Positions 36,105-48,310 are shown, numbered from the stretch's first letter. The stretch: 64,000 nucleotides of DNA from Sinohyriopsis cumingii (GCA_028554795.2 CM068838.1:123387928-123451927); one strand, 5' to 3'. The notes: generated from the letters alone by a model not told the origin. Made by a program: numbers and translations.

Positions 36105-36300
36105 ATTGTTAAACTACGTTAAAAATCCAACACACTCACTCACACACACACAAACAAACACACACACTTTCAAAGACTTATAAAAACGGCATGAGCAGCT
36201 GCCATGTTTGGCGTTCAACAATAAGAGGTTAGTGTTTGGACTGGTCTGCCTACTGCCAGGATAATGTGACTGGGTGGGACATCGTCCAAATTACACACAC
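36105..36300 (+). mobile_element. SINE-1 fragments (tail of one copy, body of another)
   Basis: ATTGTTAAACTACGTTAAAA at about 36105 is a SINE-1 3' end with a CA-rich tail. From about 36172, ACTTATAAAAACGG to GGGTGGGACATCG is SINE-1 body without the tRNA-like head. Confidence 0.65.
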
Positions 36301-36955
36301 GTACGTACACCCCCACCCCATCCACCACACACACACACACAGAGACACACACACCTCCGCTGATAATTTTGTCGTCAGCCCAAAATTAAACTATGAGAAA
36401 AAAAACCATGGTATAAATTTTGCCAAACAGGTCACAAGTTATGATTTCGGCGGTAAGTTTCGAGTACGAAGGTGACATTAATGATCAGTATTCTCTTTCC
36501 TAAAATGCTGGAGAGGCCCTGAAAATGTCTGTGTTTCGAAGTTTGTGCTGATAAAACTAATACACAGAGATATCATGTCTTCACCCCGAACTCATAAAAG
36601 CTTCTATACACCCATTCTGACTGAAACCCTACGACTCTTTCAATCACCTTACCTCTTGACGCAATTCGTCTAACAAATACGAATATTTCTTTGACAAACG
36701 TGATGAAATTCTTCACTCTTGATCGACATAATAGGCTCTGATATACTTAGAGTGATATGAATGAATTCACGAAATGTCCATTTTCGATAGTCATATTTGC
36801 GGAGAGTATATTTAAATATTTAATTAAGTATTATTCCATTATTCTTATGTACTAGTGAAGTGGTTGTTAAGTCCTTCATGAAACTATCAATATTATTGGG
36901 GAAAATTACGTTCCCTTGCATTACATAAAGGCTGCATACAAAGCGAAACCAAAGG

Positions 36956-36960
<5 letters not shown>

Positions 36961-36986
<26 letters not shown>

Positions 36987-37294
36987 ATTTTGGAATTTTA
37001 ATGTAGCTTTAACCATGTTTCAGTCGTATCGCTACGATGTCTACAGCGAGACAGTTTATTGTATGTCTAATACTGGGGTATCATGCCGTTGACATGTGGC
37101 ACCATGTTCTACCAGTACCATTATCCTGACACCAGCCCAACCAATCCTTGCACTAACCTCTTAATGCTGAGCGCCTAGCCAGCCAGCTGATAGTACCATT
37201 TTTAAAAGTCTTTATTATGACTTGGCAGGGGTTCGAACCTGCGACCTCCCGCATCCGAGGAGGACACTCTAATCACTAGGTCACCGGAGCGGTC
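36961..37294 (-). mobile_element. SINE-1 copy C, near full length
   Basis: On the minus strand: CGCTCCGGTGACCTAGTGATT, a B box (GGTTCGAACCCC), the conserved body (CTGGTGTCAGGATAATG) and a (CA)n tail. It shares its 5' extension (37295 onward) with copy A at 8.6 kb. It is arranged head-to-head with copy D. Confidence 0.8.
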
Positions 37295-37375
37295 AATAAA
37301 GGGAGGAATAAAACCCATATTTATATAAGAACCAGTTAATACAGTAACCCATGGTATTTTTTCAAGAGTTAAATA

Positions 37376-37697
37376 AGGCCGCTCCGGTGGCTTAGCAGTT
37401 AGAGCGTCAGCCTCGGATGCGGGAGGTGGCGGGTTCGAACCCCGGCCGAGTTATACCAAAGACTTATAAAATGGTACTATCAGCTGCCTCGCTTGGCGTT
37501 CATTATTAAGGGGTTAGTGTTAAGACTGGTCGGCCTGGTGTCAGGATAATGTGACTGGGCGGGACATCGTGCTACATGTCGGCGGCAAGATGACTCATTG
37601 CTACCCATCACTATAAACTGCTACACTTCAGATATCGTAGCGATATGACTGAGAAATTGTTAAAGATATGTATCACACACACACACAAACACACACA
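37376..37697 (+). mobile_element. SINE-1 copy D, full length with perfect 13-bp target-site duplication
   Basis: The A box is TGGCTTAGCAGTTAGAG (37388-37404) and the B box GGTTCGAACCC (37432-37442). The body matches copies A, C and E, with a CA-rich tail. CAAGAGTTAAATA is directly repeated at 37363-37375 and 37698-37710, the hallmark of LINE-mediated insertion. The host sequence is the 5' extension of copy C. Confidence 0.88.
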
Positions 37698-37978
37698 CAA
37701 GAGTTAAATACATTAACCTGTGTATACATGCACACTATAACCCAGATTAATATTGAGGATATTAAGTAAGAAGGAAGACAATCATTGCAAAAACAGTCGA
37801 AGAGTAATTTTTAAAGCTAATCTGCATCATGAACTGCATTCACTATGATGGTCGATAGGTTGATATACTTGTAAATATACGTATAACTGATAACTTATAA
37901 AGTAATTCCATCAAACTTATTTACATAACGCATTGTACCTCTTTCAAAACACTGAATGATAATACTCTTCGACAACTA

Positions 37979-38295
37979 TGTGTGTGTGTTTCAATGTGTG
38001 TATGATTTGAATTTTTAACGTAGTTTTAATAATTTTTTAGTCATATCGCTACGATGCCGGCAGTGTGGCAGTTTTTAGTGATGTCTAACACCAGGGCATC
38101 ATATCGCAGACATGTGGCATCATGTCCCACCCAGCCTGACACAAGGCCGACCAATCCTAACACTAACCTCTTAATGCTGAGCTCCAGCTGTTAGTACCAT
38201 TTTAAAAAGTCTTCGGTATGACTCAGCCGGTAATCGAACTTGCGACCTCCCGCATCCGAGGCTGACTCTCTAACTGATAAGCCATCGGAGCGGTC
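37979..38295 (-). mobile_element. SINE-1 copy E, near full length
   Basis: Minus strand, with recognisable A box (TGGCTTATCAGTTAGAG), degenerate B box and (CA)n tail. The ~50 bp beyond its head (38296-38348) match, inverted, the ~50 bp before copy D (37325-37375). The two therefore share a host junction rather than being independent insertions at random sites. Confidence 0.8.
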
Positions 38296-38451
38296 TTATT
38301 AAACTCTTGAAAAAATACCATGGGTTACTGTATTAACTAGTTCTTATATGTGTTAGGCACATCATATAAATAACACCATGTAGATGTCATGTGTGTCAAG
38401 GCTATAAATCTATCTCTAATTGCACTGATTGATATTATTATGTGGCTTCTA

Positions 38452-38531
38452 ATTTTATAAGTCTTTGGTCCGAACACGCGACCTCCCGAATCTGAGGCGT
38501 ACGCTCTAACCACTAGGCCACCGGAGAGGTC
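38452..38531 (-). mobile_element. SINE-1 copy F, head only
   Basis: An 80-bp minus-strand piece with CTCCGGTGGCCTAGTGGTTA and a damaged B box, cut shortly after the head. Confidence 0.65.
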
Positions 38532-38689
38532 CCTTCGACAATTATTCGACAATTATTCACGATATTTTTCAGATTTAAATATTGTATTAAACAGTTTGAC
38601 AAATCTATGAACAATCACTCTTCATGACAATCACTTTTCATGACAATCACTTTGCATGAAACTTCAAAATATTCATAATCATGTTTACG

Positions 38690-39122
38690 GCATCACTACA
38701 AATGTCTGGATCCAACGCTTTGAAAGCATGTGTAGCTTTGTTTACGTCATCACTAGTACTTTCTGGATCCAGCGCTTTGAAAACACGCATAGCCTTATTG
38801 ACGTCACAACTAGTAATGTCTGGATCCAGTACATTGAAAGCATGTATAGCTTTTTTGATGTCATCACTAGGAATCTCTGGATCCAGCGCTTTGAAAGCAT
38901 GCATAGCGTTGTTACGTCACAACTCAAAATGTCTGGATCCAGCGCTTTGAAAACATGCATAGGTTTGTTTTCGTCATCACAAGTAATGTCTGGATCCAGC
39001 GCATTGAAGACATGAATATTTTTGATTACATCATCACAAGTAATGTCTGGATCCAGCGCGTTGAAAGTATGCATGGCTTTGTTGGCGTCACCCAAAGTAA
39101 TTTCGTGATCCACCGCTTTGAA
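38690..39122 (-). repeat. 57-bp minisatellite, ~7.5 units, open on the minus strand
   Basis: Each unit contains CTGGATCCAGCGCTTTGAAA and ends near GTCATCAC. The period of 57 bp equals 19 codons, so frames stay open. On the minus strand the unit reads roughly ALDPDITSDDVNKAMHAFK, an acidic 19-aa repeat, in two frames (39113-38742 and 38904-38647) joined by one ~56-bp unit. No start context, splice site or flanking domain was found. It may be a relic of a repetitive protein or simply a minisatellite. Confidence 0.8.
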
Positions 39123-39545
39123 AAGAACATTACTATTATCATGGCAACTTTGTCAGCACTTTCTGTGAGTTTACATCCATAGACAAGCATGCTTTACTTA
39201 CTAAATGCTTACGATATTCATATAAGGGTACTATATAATGTGTGGCATAGTTGAAAATCAAGAAAGAAATAATTTCCAAACATCTTTAAGATTTAACCCT
39301 CTCAAGTCCTCCAAACAATTTATCTTCTCCACTATAATGAAGCATTCTATTAGTTTCATATATCCTTTATTATGGCGTGTTTTTTGGAATCAAAATATTT
39401 GTTCTAGAATCACTTTTATCAGAATCGAAACGGAATCGGATATTTACTAATCATTTTTCTTTTCTGTAAAATTTGTTATCAAGCCACATAAGTTGTTTTC
39501 GTAAATCACTATGTTACATATTTATATATTTTGTTAGTTGACGCA

Positions 39546-39953
39546 GTTACAAGAATATCTAGTTCTCTACTTGACCTCTGGTCACAATTAGCATTTTCTT
39601 AAAAAAACTATAACCTAATGGAAAATAACCTTCTATAATGATACTGATGTTTACAAGATACAAACCAGAACCTGGACTATAAAATATTTACTTAAGAAAT
39701 TCCAAAACCTAGACCTAGACTCAAACAGACATACTGATTTTAATCCCATACACATAGAGAATAATTTAGCTATGTATTAGTTGTTTACACAGAATAACAT
39801 ACAATAGTCAATTCGGGTCAAACATAAATGAATTCAGTTTCGGAGAAGGTCAAGTCTAACATACAAGGTTACATTACAATAGCATTTAATGAAATAAAAC
39901 AAAAAATTAAAATAAAACTTACTCACAAACAATGTAAATAAATATACATAACA
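39546..39953 (-). repeat. Inverted LTR at the left end
   Basis: Its reverse complement begins TGTTATGTATATTTATTTAC and matches the right LTR start at 43699 (TGTTATGTATATTTAATTTA). The two run in parallel for about 360 bp (ATTGTAATGTAACATTGTAT in both, with small differences). It points away from the coding strand and abuts a 5'-truncated gag. Confidence 0.8.
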
Positions 39954-39956
39954 CAA

Positions 39957-40880
39957 CCCAAGACATATATGCTTCTTTGTCAGTACAGCAAAGTGCTGAC
40001 TATGATCTGGTTAAATAATGTATCTCAAAAGGGTTATGAGTTAGTCCCCGAGGCTTTTGAAAAACAATTCAGGAACTATAAAAAAGAAATTGGAGGAACT
40101 CATGTCAAATTTGCAAGAGAAAAAGAGCAGTTATTTGATAAGTAGTGCTTAGTCAACAAAGTTGATCAAGATTACGAAAATCTCAGACAAATCATATTAA
40201 TTGAAGAGTTCAAGAATGATTTGCAGACTTATCTTAATGAGCATAAGGATCGAAACTTTAGAAAATGTTGCTCGTACTGCTGACGAGTATTCCTTTGCTC
40301 ATAGTTTCATTTGTCAGTAAGCCTTCCACTCTGCATTCGTTTGGTGAAAACATATTGCAGCCTAATACGAGCCTTTCCAAATCTCAGTGTGGAACAACTT
40401 TTATAAATCAAGTTTCTGACAAGATTGATCAGAAGTCCTTATCTCTTCCTACATGTACCGATTGCAAGAAGAAAGAACACGTTATTTCTGATTGCTACAA
40501 ATTGATAATTAAGCATCGGATGCAAGACGAACCTATTCAAAATGCTCTTTTTCTAAGAGGTTACGGTCACAGTCATGTATTGAAAGAAATATATTTGTTG
40601 GGTCAAATAAACCACAGTATGAATTTATTATGGATAATCATACACCATTCATGTCGAAAGGTTCTATACCACTCGTGGGTGACTCGGCAGACCCTATCCC
40701 TCTAAAACTTTAAGGGACACATGAACTTCTCAGAGTCTTTTATTAACAGGTACCTTGTCTTTTCCTGAGAAGTCTTCTTCTAATGAGAGTGTTGTTATTC
40801 AGGGAGTAGAGTGAGGATTTGTTAATGTTCCTCTCCATTGTGTAAAGTTGTCATCAGGCTTAGTCTCAGGACCCGTGACA
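39957..40880 (+). pseudogene. Gag capsid, zinc knuckle and protease remnant
   Basis: The frame from about 40032 reads KGYELVPEAFEKQFRNYKKE then FAREKEQLFDK, followed by a stop, matching the SCAN-like capsid of Gmr1-type elements as I recall it. The next frame has a knuckle, CTDCKKKEHVISDC (C-x2-C-x4-H-x4-C). The protease follows with VGDSADPIPLKTLRD, and the active-site Asp-Thr-Gly has its Gly codon changed to TGA. Another stop lies in GVE*GFVNVPLH. The N-terminal part of Gag is missing. Confidence 0.75.
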
Positions 40881-41339
40881 GTCGGAACAGTGTAGTCTGA
40901 AGGCAATTATTTATTACTAACAATTAATCCACTTGTGACTGACAAGCCTTGTTTGAATCAGAAAGTTGATCTTAAAATAAATCACTGATTTATACCCAGC
41001 TTGTGAAATTACTATAGTTACAACAGAGAAAGCTCTTGAGAATGATGTTGATAAGGAAGGTATTCATTTAGCTGCCACATGTATTGATCAGGTTTTTGAT
41101 TAGGTCATTTTTACTCCTTGTTTTTATCAATCTGAAGGTGTTGATCACAGTGATCCTCTTTTAACTACTCGTTCTCGTTCTTCAAATAAGGGTGACAAAC
41201 GATAATATATTGTCGTCGAACAGGAAAACATCCTGAGATCTCCTGTCTGATTTTTGTTCAAAAGGCCATCAGTGAAACATAAGGCACATAAGTTTGTTTG
41301 TTATTTTGTTAAAAATGGGGTTATTATGAGAAAATAGAG

Positions 41340-41990
41340 ACCACCTAAGGTACCAGTTACTGACTAGTGGTCGGCGAACTATCAAACTGTGGTTCCAAAA
41401 TTGTACAGAAGAAACATTTTGGTCTGGCCAATGAAACTCCTTTGGCTGGTCATTTCGGGATCAGTAAGACATATCACAAGAACTTGAATCATCTTTACTG
41501 GCCAAATATTAAAAGTGATGTTTGTAAATACTGCAGATCTTGTCACATTTAACAAATGGTAGGAAAACCCAGTCAGAAGATACATAAGACTCATCTGCAC
41601 CCTTATCCTGCATTTGTCGAGCCATGTAATAGAATAATGGAAGATTGTGTCAGTCCCTTATCTATGACCATGTCAGGTAATCAACATTTGTTGACCATAC
41701 TGTGTGCACATACAAGATTCCCAGAGGCAATTCCTTTGAGGAATATTTAAGCTAAAACAATTGTAAAAGCTTTGCTAACTTTATTTTTAACTCAATTTGG
41801 CCTTCCAAAATTTGTCTGATCAAGGATCAAATTTTATGTGTGGAAATTGGCCGCAAGTTACGTACGAATTAGGCATCCATTAATTCAAGTCAAAAGTGAG
41901 ATTAAGGTATTCAATGAACTAATATGGAGAGAGTTTTGTCTCTCTTGCTCATTCTTCAAAATGTTCTTCACAGTAGGTATTATGGCCAAT
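41340..41990 (+). pseudogene. Integrase remnant (HHCC zinc-binding and DDE core)
   Basis: The zinc-binding region is LAGHFGISKTYHKNLNHLYW then CKYCRSCH (41437-41551, HHCC). The core follows with EDCVSPLS (first Asp), TRFPEAIPLRNI, and SDQGSNF (second Asp, about 41815) in a shifted frame. The segment with the catalytic Glu is not recognisable. Stops at 41552 and 41747 and a frameshift near 41815 inactivate it. It lies upstream of the RT. Confidence 0.8.
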
Positions 41991-42239
41991 ACAAAGTTAA
42001 GAATAAAATGAAGTAGTTAAATTACAATAATAGTACTCCTGGGATGTAAAAATATTAAAGGAGTACCAGTATGCTGATAGAGATAGCCAGGTTAATCATG
42101 CAATTAATTTAGTTGTTCCTGTTCCGCACTGACTGGATGTAAACGATGGGATGGAATAGGACTGTATCGACTTTAGAGTAACAAATCTTTTAAATTTAGA
42201 AATTATGAATAATCTGGACCATAAACTTTCATATTTTCA

Positions 42240-43580
42240 GCAACAAGAAAAGAATGAACTAAAACAGGTATTACTTCAATATGAACACTTATTTCCAGAT
42301 GTTCCGACAAAAATAAATACAATTTATCATGACGTTGAAATCGTAAATTCCACACCTGTGAACAACACCCATACTGGATGAACCCTCTCAAAGACAAATG
42401 TTTGAAAAAAGAAATTCAGTTTTACAGGATAATTATTTCGTAGAGCCGAGTAAAAGTGACTGGAGTTCACTATGTATACTTGTTCTTAAACCAGATAATA
42501 CTTTCTGCATGTGCACTGACTATAGAAAGGTGAACCGTGTGACTAAAACAGATTTATTTCCATTACCAAGAGTCGGTCACTACATGGATACAATTGGAAA
42601 TGCAGAGTATGTCACCAAATTTGACCTGCTGAGATGATTTTTGAAAATTGCACTGACGGAAAGGGCTAAATTATTGTATGCATTCGTGAATGGATGGACT
42701 TTATCAATCTAAAGTAATGTCGTTTGGGATGAAAGGTTCGCCTAGTACTTTTCAATGTAATGAACATGATTATATGTGGTCTAGATAATTTCGCATCTAC
42801 AACAACACTTGAAAAGATCATTTAGTGACAATTCGTAAATTCTTAGACAGATTCACCGATGCAAATTTGACAGTTTTTCTAAAAGTGAGTTTTGCCGTGC
42901 TTGTGTAACATTTCTAGGACATTTCTAGGACACATCGTGGGACATGGACAGTTAAATCTCTAGATGCTAAGGTCAAAACTATCTATGAATTTCCTGTGCC
43001 TATCAGCAAAAAGCAACTGATGCGATCGATTTTTGAGTATGGCTGTATACTACCGGAAATTTTGTTTCAATTTTTCCATAATTGCTGAACCAATGACAAA
43101 TTTAGTCAGCAAGAAAACCAAGTTTTACTGGTTCGGAAAATGTCAGGAGGCTTTTGATAAATTAAAGACCATACTTAAGAGTGCGCCAGTTCTTACAGCT
43201 CAAATTTCAGCCAATTATTCAAATTGTCTATTGATGCAAGTGATGATGGGGCTGGAGCAGTTTTGATTCAAGGTTACAAAAATGGTGCAAATCATCCAGC
43301 GTTGTTTTTCTAAGAAATTAAATAAGCACCAGAGAAATTATTCCACACTCGAGAAGGAATGTTTAGCTTTGAAATTGGCATTAAAAACTTGAAGTCACAT
43401 TAGTTCAGGTCCTTCTCCGATTATTGGGTTTATTGATCGCAACCCACTTACTTTCATCGGCAAGATGAAAAAACAAAAATCAGAGATTGCAGGAATAAAT
43501 ATTAACATCAGGCACGTCAAGGGAAAATATAATTTAATAACAAATACACTTTCACGTGTACATAAAGATATTGTTTCATG
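42240..43580 (+). pseudogene. Reverse transcriptase and RNase H remnant
   Basis: RT pieces: CTDYRKVNRVTKTDLFPLPR and KFDLL (motif A Asp, about 42620), then FGMKGSPSTFQ and GLDN. The YxDD catalytic box that should follow GLDN is missing. The RT-RNase H connection has YYRKFC..FS..AEPMTNLV and then FYWFGKCQEAFDKLK. RNase H shows IDASDDGAGAVLIQ (43213 onward, first Asp) and HVKGKYNLITNTLSR. It has frameshifts and stops throughout. Confidence 0.8.
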
Positions 43581-43698
43581 CACATTTTGTGTCATTAATA
43601 AGGTTTCATTTTATGTAATTTTCTTACCACGTGTATGTTTGATTAATATTAAAAAGAAATCTCTATTGCGTACATTTGTTTTTCTTTATGAGGGTAAG

Positions 43699-44062
43699 TG
43701 TTATGTATATTTAATTTACATTGTTTGTTAATTAGTTTTATTTGACATTTTTTATTTCATCACATGCTATTGTAATGTAACATTGTATGTTGACCTTGAC
43801 CTTGTCCAAAACTAAATTCATTTATGTTTGACCCGAATTAACTTTTTATTTTATTCTGCGTAAGCAGATAATACATAGTTAAACCATTCTCTATGTGCAT
43901 GAGATTAAAATCAGCATTTATAATAGAAGTAAATATGTTTATTTGGGTCTAGGTCTAGGTTTTGGAATTTTCTAAATGAGTTTTACATAGCCCAGGATCT
44001 GGTTTTATTTTGTAAACACCAGGATCATTCTAGAAGGTTAATTTCCATTGGGACACACAACA
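43699..44062 (+). repeat. Right LTR (truncated)
   Basis: It starts TGTTATG after a purine-rich GAGGGTAAG that could be the polypurine tract. It aligns with the reverse complement of 39953-39600 and then loses similarity after TTTCCATTGGG, so its 3' end is missing. Confidence 0.75.
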
Positions 44063-44924
44063 CTAGCTGTCCCGGAATATTCCATTTATGTACACTACAT
44101 TTAACTGTGTAGGCCGAAAGCTGAAAGTAGGGTGACATTTACCCCCCTCCCTCCCACACCTAAGTGGTCCAGAAAATGTGTTACAATCAATAGTTCAAGC
44201 AGGACAATTGTCTTTGGTTTCTTGGTCCTCTCATTTTGTGCCCAGCATACTATATCAGTTTTAATTTCATCCAAATATTCCTCCCCGAAATATTGCAATT
44301 TATCCTCAAAATAAGTGTCCTGTAGTCCCACGAAGAGCTGTTTCAGCTCTAATTCCCCTTAGTGAGTGCAGTGGCATTTTTCAATTCCAGACTATGTTGT
44401 ACATTTGGTCGCATCGACGCGATCTTCCAAAGTCTACTGTTCTTTTCTCTATGTCATGGCAGACAATGCACATGAATTCCAATTTCAATTCAAGACAATT
44501 TCATCTTGTTTTCAAAGTTTGATAACGCTTACCAAAGACAACGAACCTATACAGCATACAATTTTATTTCTTGCAATATTTTATCAATGTTGACAAAGTT
44601 GCCGGAAATGTCAGTTTGACCAATGCCACTGACACTTTAAGGTGGCATCACGTGCAATACACGAGATTCAGGAGCATTCGGCCATATATATGTAAGATGT
44701 AAAACAGGGTAAGAAAGGTAAGCATCCTTACCTTTAGTCCTCATCGCATGCTTGGTGTAGTTAAGGCTCTGAACTATGGTCTCATTTGTAAATATCTCAT
44801 GATATCTGGTTGATTTCGAGCTGTTATGTGCTAGCTGCATTTTGTTAACGGACTTGCTCAGTTCATTAGTTGTAACTCTCATGAGCACGTGCAATTTATG
44901 GTGATTTGTATTACTTTATGAATT

Positions 44925-45060
44925 TTATTGGTTGGTATTACTGAATCGATGAATTTTATTGGTTGGTATTACTGAATCAGTGAATTTAATTGGCTGGTAT
45001 TAACGACAGGGTGAATTTAACTGGCTGGTATTAATGAATCGGTGAATTTAGGTGTTAGGG
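44925..45060. repeat. ~34-bp minisatellite, 4 units
   Basis: Units of TGAATTTTATTGGTTGGTAT followed by TACTGAATCGA, drifting to TTTAACTGGCTGG in later units. Confidence 0.85.
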
Positions 45061-45154
45061 ATGAATGATATTTCAATATTAATCAGACTTTATTCAGTTT
45101 ATTGAAGCGCTAATAGAATTGCCCTCCACGTTAGATTTTGTCAGTCCTGACAAG

Positions 45155-45315
45155 TGATTAAGAATGTACACTAGTCCATCCAAGTGATTACAACGTAAAC
45201 CAGTCCATCCAAGTGCTTAAAATGCACACCAGTCCATCCAAGTGATAATAATGTACACCAGTTCATCCAACTGATACCGTGTACACCAGTCCATCCCATT
45301 GATTACAATGTAAAC
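45155..45315. repeat. ~31-bp minisatellite, ~5 units
   Basis: Units of CCAGTCCATCCAAGTGATTA followed by CAATGTACA, imperfect. Confidence 0.85.
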
Positions 45316-46142
45316 ATATTGGGACAGCCTTGAACCTCAATACAGTCGTTAGAACACTTTTGCTCTTTGAAATTGTCTTTATCAGATTGTATGATTAGGC
45401 ATATATTTATTTATGATAAAGTTCCACCATGGACCCTCTACGCTGCAATCAATATCCTAAACATTTTGACAAACCTGCTGCTCTGAAGAAAAAAACAATA
45501 TCTACATTTAACCATCCTATAAATTATTCGTCCACTTATTAACAACAGTGACGAAACAGCTTCATGATATGGAAACAATCGTTCATGTTGTCAGTGCAGT
45601 ACTATATTTTGTTATTTGTGTATAGTCATGAAGTTCAAGTCTATTTAAAGAAGAAGCCTTCTCGGTACTACACTATGTACATGTAGTAATGATGACAGTG
45701 TACATCAGAAAAACAACCAAACGATATAAAACACTAAACCCATTGTCTGACGTATGTACATTAACGAGACCCATCAATCAACCTTACCTTACATCAAAGG
45801 TTTGATCTGTCCTTAATCGACAATACGCCAAACAAATTGATCTATAATTCACTTATATACCTTTATGGGCGGTGGTACATGAAACATTACTGGGGGGTTA
45901 TTAGTAATTTATGAAATAAGTAAACATGACGAAAATATGCAAATATATAAAATTCCATAAGACAATACAGAATGTGCATACATATTTATTTATTTTCTAA
46001 AATAGTACATAAAACTAAATATGGATAACTTGGTCCAGTGACTGAATAGAATTCCGTAACAGACTAAAGCTATAGGACATACTGATTCCAACAGACATGT
46101 TAGGGAATCGTACCTGTATGCAATATATATACATGCATGTAC

Positions 46143-46144
<2 letters not shown>

Positions 46145-46231
<87 letters not shown>
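46145..46231. repeat. (TC)n(TA)n(TG)n three-part microsatellite
   Basis: About 16 TC, 10 TA and 16 TG units in direct succession. Confidence 0.95.
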
Positions 46232-46233
<2 letters not shown>

Positions 46234-48050
46234 TGTGGTTCGTTATCCGTCTGGCTTTCGATTTCTCTTATATTTTTGCAGTTTGTACGTACCTAACACA
46301 TGCCGCTGTTCAACCGTATCCTTATTTTGATTCATAGTTTTATCATGGTCACATTTAAAGTCTGGCGACAGTTGTCGCCCATTGTTAAATCTTCATCTTT
46401 TAGGAGCTTGAACCTCTATTTTTTTTAAAAACTTATTCATTCCTGTTCAAGATTAATTTTCTACTAAGGTGAAATAATATATGGTGTTCTAAAGATCTTT
46501 CTGTATACAGTAATGTTCTTGCCTTCTGGAGATTTTCTTCGAACTTACCTAAAAACTCAAGAAACACCTAACAACTCAAAAAACAGAACATATTTAATGC
46601 GAACAGTTCATATTAAATTATAGAGATCCAAACGGAGGACTTATTTATTGGTGTAAATCTTGCTGAAAACATCCAAAAGAGTAAGAATTTTTGTTGCTGT
46701 TATAAAGTGCCCCCCCCCCCCCAAAATGGTTTGCTTACTGTTTTTCCATGTGTTATCACCCCACCCGCGTCTAGTTTTTCTGTGCTGATTTTATCCCACC
46801 AAATACGAAAAATAATTTGGCGTAATTATGTCAAAGCATTTAAATTACTAAATATAAATATTTTATGAGATACAAAATAGATTTACACGTGTTCAGACAT
46901 TTGAATGCGAAACATTTTTGTAACAGCTGAAACTAATTTACTACATATTTAATGTATTTTTCACTTGACCATTCATAGTCCAGAGCCTGCATTGAAGTAA
47001 ATAAAATACTGGTTTATTATCTTCAAACGTCATACTTCACTTCACTTTTCCTTTACGAAACTGATTTCCCTAATCAAGCAAACCAGTAGCATAGCAACGG
47101 CCCAAGCAACTCCCGCAACTGGTGGGGTATGGTTAGGGGCAAATTGTCATCAAACAACTGAACGTTTTGCACTGGCGGTATGAAAATTTCTTACTATGCC
47201 GTTGAACAAACACCTATTATATTGAAGGTGATGGTTTGAGAATCGGGCTCAGTCAAATCTTCACACTCAATACAAACAAAACAAACAAAGAAACTTTCAA
47301 ACATACGTATCCTTACAGATGTTGAGAAATTAGGGGTCTGAAAACGTTGCCACCTGTAAGATCCAAAACTCAAATACGGCTTACCAGCTGTTGGAATTCC
47401 TGATGATATTTGAGATACGAAACTTGGTAAAGTTCAATAAATCGATATAGACTATAGTTCAGAACATTAAGAGTAGTTGCTCTTGCTTTAAAATCGGTTC
47501 ACTAGGACCTGTTACACAAAGTCTTAAAGGGAAGAAGTCGTTCAGAAGGTATGTCTAGGTTACAGTACTTTTCTCAGACTGCTTCTCGTAATCTCTCATG
47601 TGTGGAATATCAATAAATGGTGAAAAATGTAAGGAATGATAGGTGTTAAAGAAATGTACCGATAGCTGCGATGATGACGACGACAATGAAGACGACGATG
47701 GTGATGAAAGTTCAAGAAGGCGATGGAGATGTTAATGATTATCAAATTATGATGTATCAGTGGTATTTCATATATCAAATTTGCTTTGCAATTTGCCATA
47801 TTTTATGGATTTACATTTGTCATATTCGGAAATTAATAACTACAAAGGTTAATAAATTCCACAATTTACTCATTAGAGTTCTTACTGTTTGCAGATCGTT
47901 CCTTTGCATGATTTGCTACGTCATGGTGAATAAAATTCGTCGATGGTGTTTAAGTCTTCATTGTAATTGCTTTGAAAGGCAGGGAACTTCAACAGTTTTT
48001 CCTTTTGCAATATCGCAGCTATCGGTACATTTCTTTCTCATATTGATATG

Positions 48051-48096
<46 letters not shown>

Positions 48097-48244
48097 CCAA
48101 AAACTACTAAATTTAAAAACAAAATAAAATAAATTATTACACATTCATGATGATCATAGGTTGACATTTGCTAGATTTGTTAGATGTATATAAATGTCTA
48201 TAATTTTTTAAATAATATTTTTGTACCTTTCTCATATTGATATG

Positions 48245-48294
<50 letters not shown>

Positions 48295-48310
48295 AACCAC
48301 ACACGTATAT

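Larger units (their letters stand above)
39546..44062 (+). mobile_element. Decayed Ty3/gypsy-like LTR retrotransposon with Gmr1-like domain order and inverted LTRs
   Basis: Plus-strand internal order: capsid-like Gag (39957-40290), CCHC knuckle (40450-40496), protease remnant, integrase (41340-41990), RT (42240-42860), RNase H (43030-43580). Integrase before RT is the Ty1/copia order, yet the proteins are Ty3/gypsy-like, as in the Gmr1 group. The right LTR (43699-44062, truncated) starts TGTTATG. The left LTR (39546-39953) is the same sequence in the opposite orientation. Many stops and frameshifts make it inactive. A third LTR lies at 57676-58195. Confidence 0.8.
44063..48310. other. Intergenic, repeats only
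   Basis: No supported gene was found. It includes a ~34-bp tandem repeat (44925-45060), a ~31-bp tandem repeat (45155-45315), a (TC)n(TA)n(TG)n compound microsatellite (46145-46231), and a duplicated CTTTCTCATATTGATATGCT plus (CA)n at 48031 and 48228. Confidence 0.55.

Noticed and set aside
37381..37450. Possible tRNA gene
   Set aside because: A and B boxes are good, but it is the head of a dispersed SINE with body, CA tail and target duplication, and no proper tRNA cloverleaf is formed.
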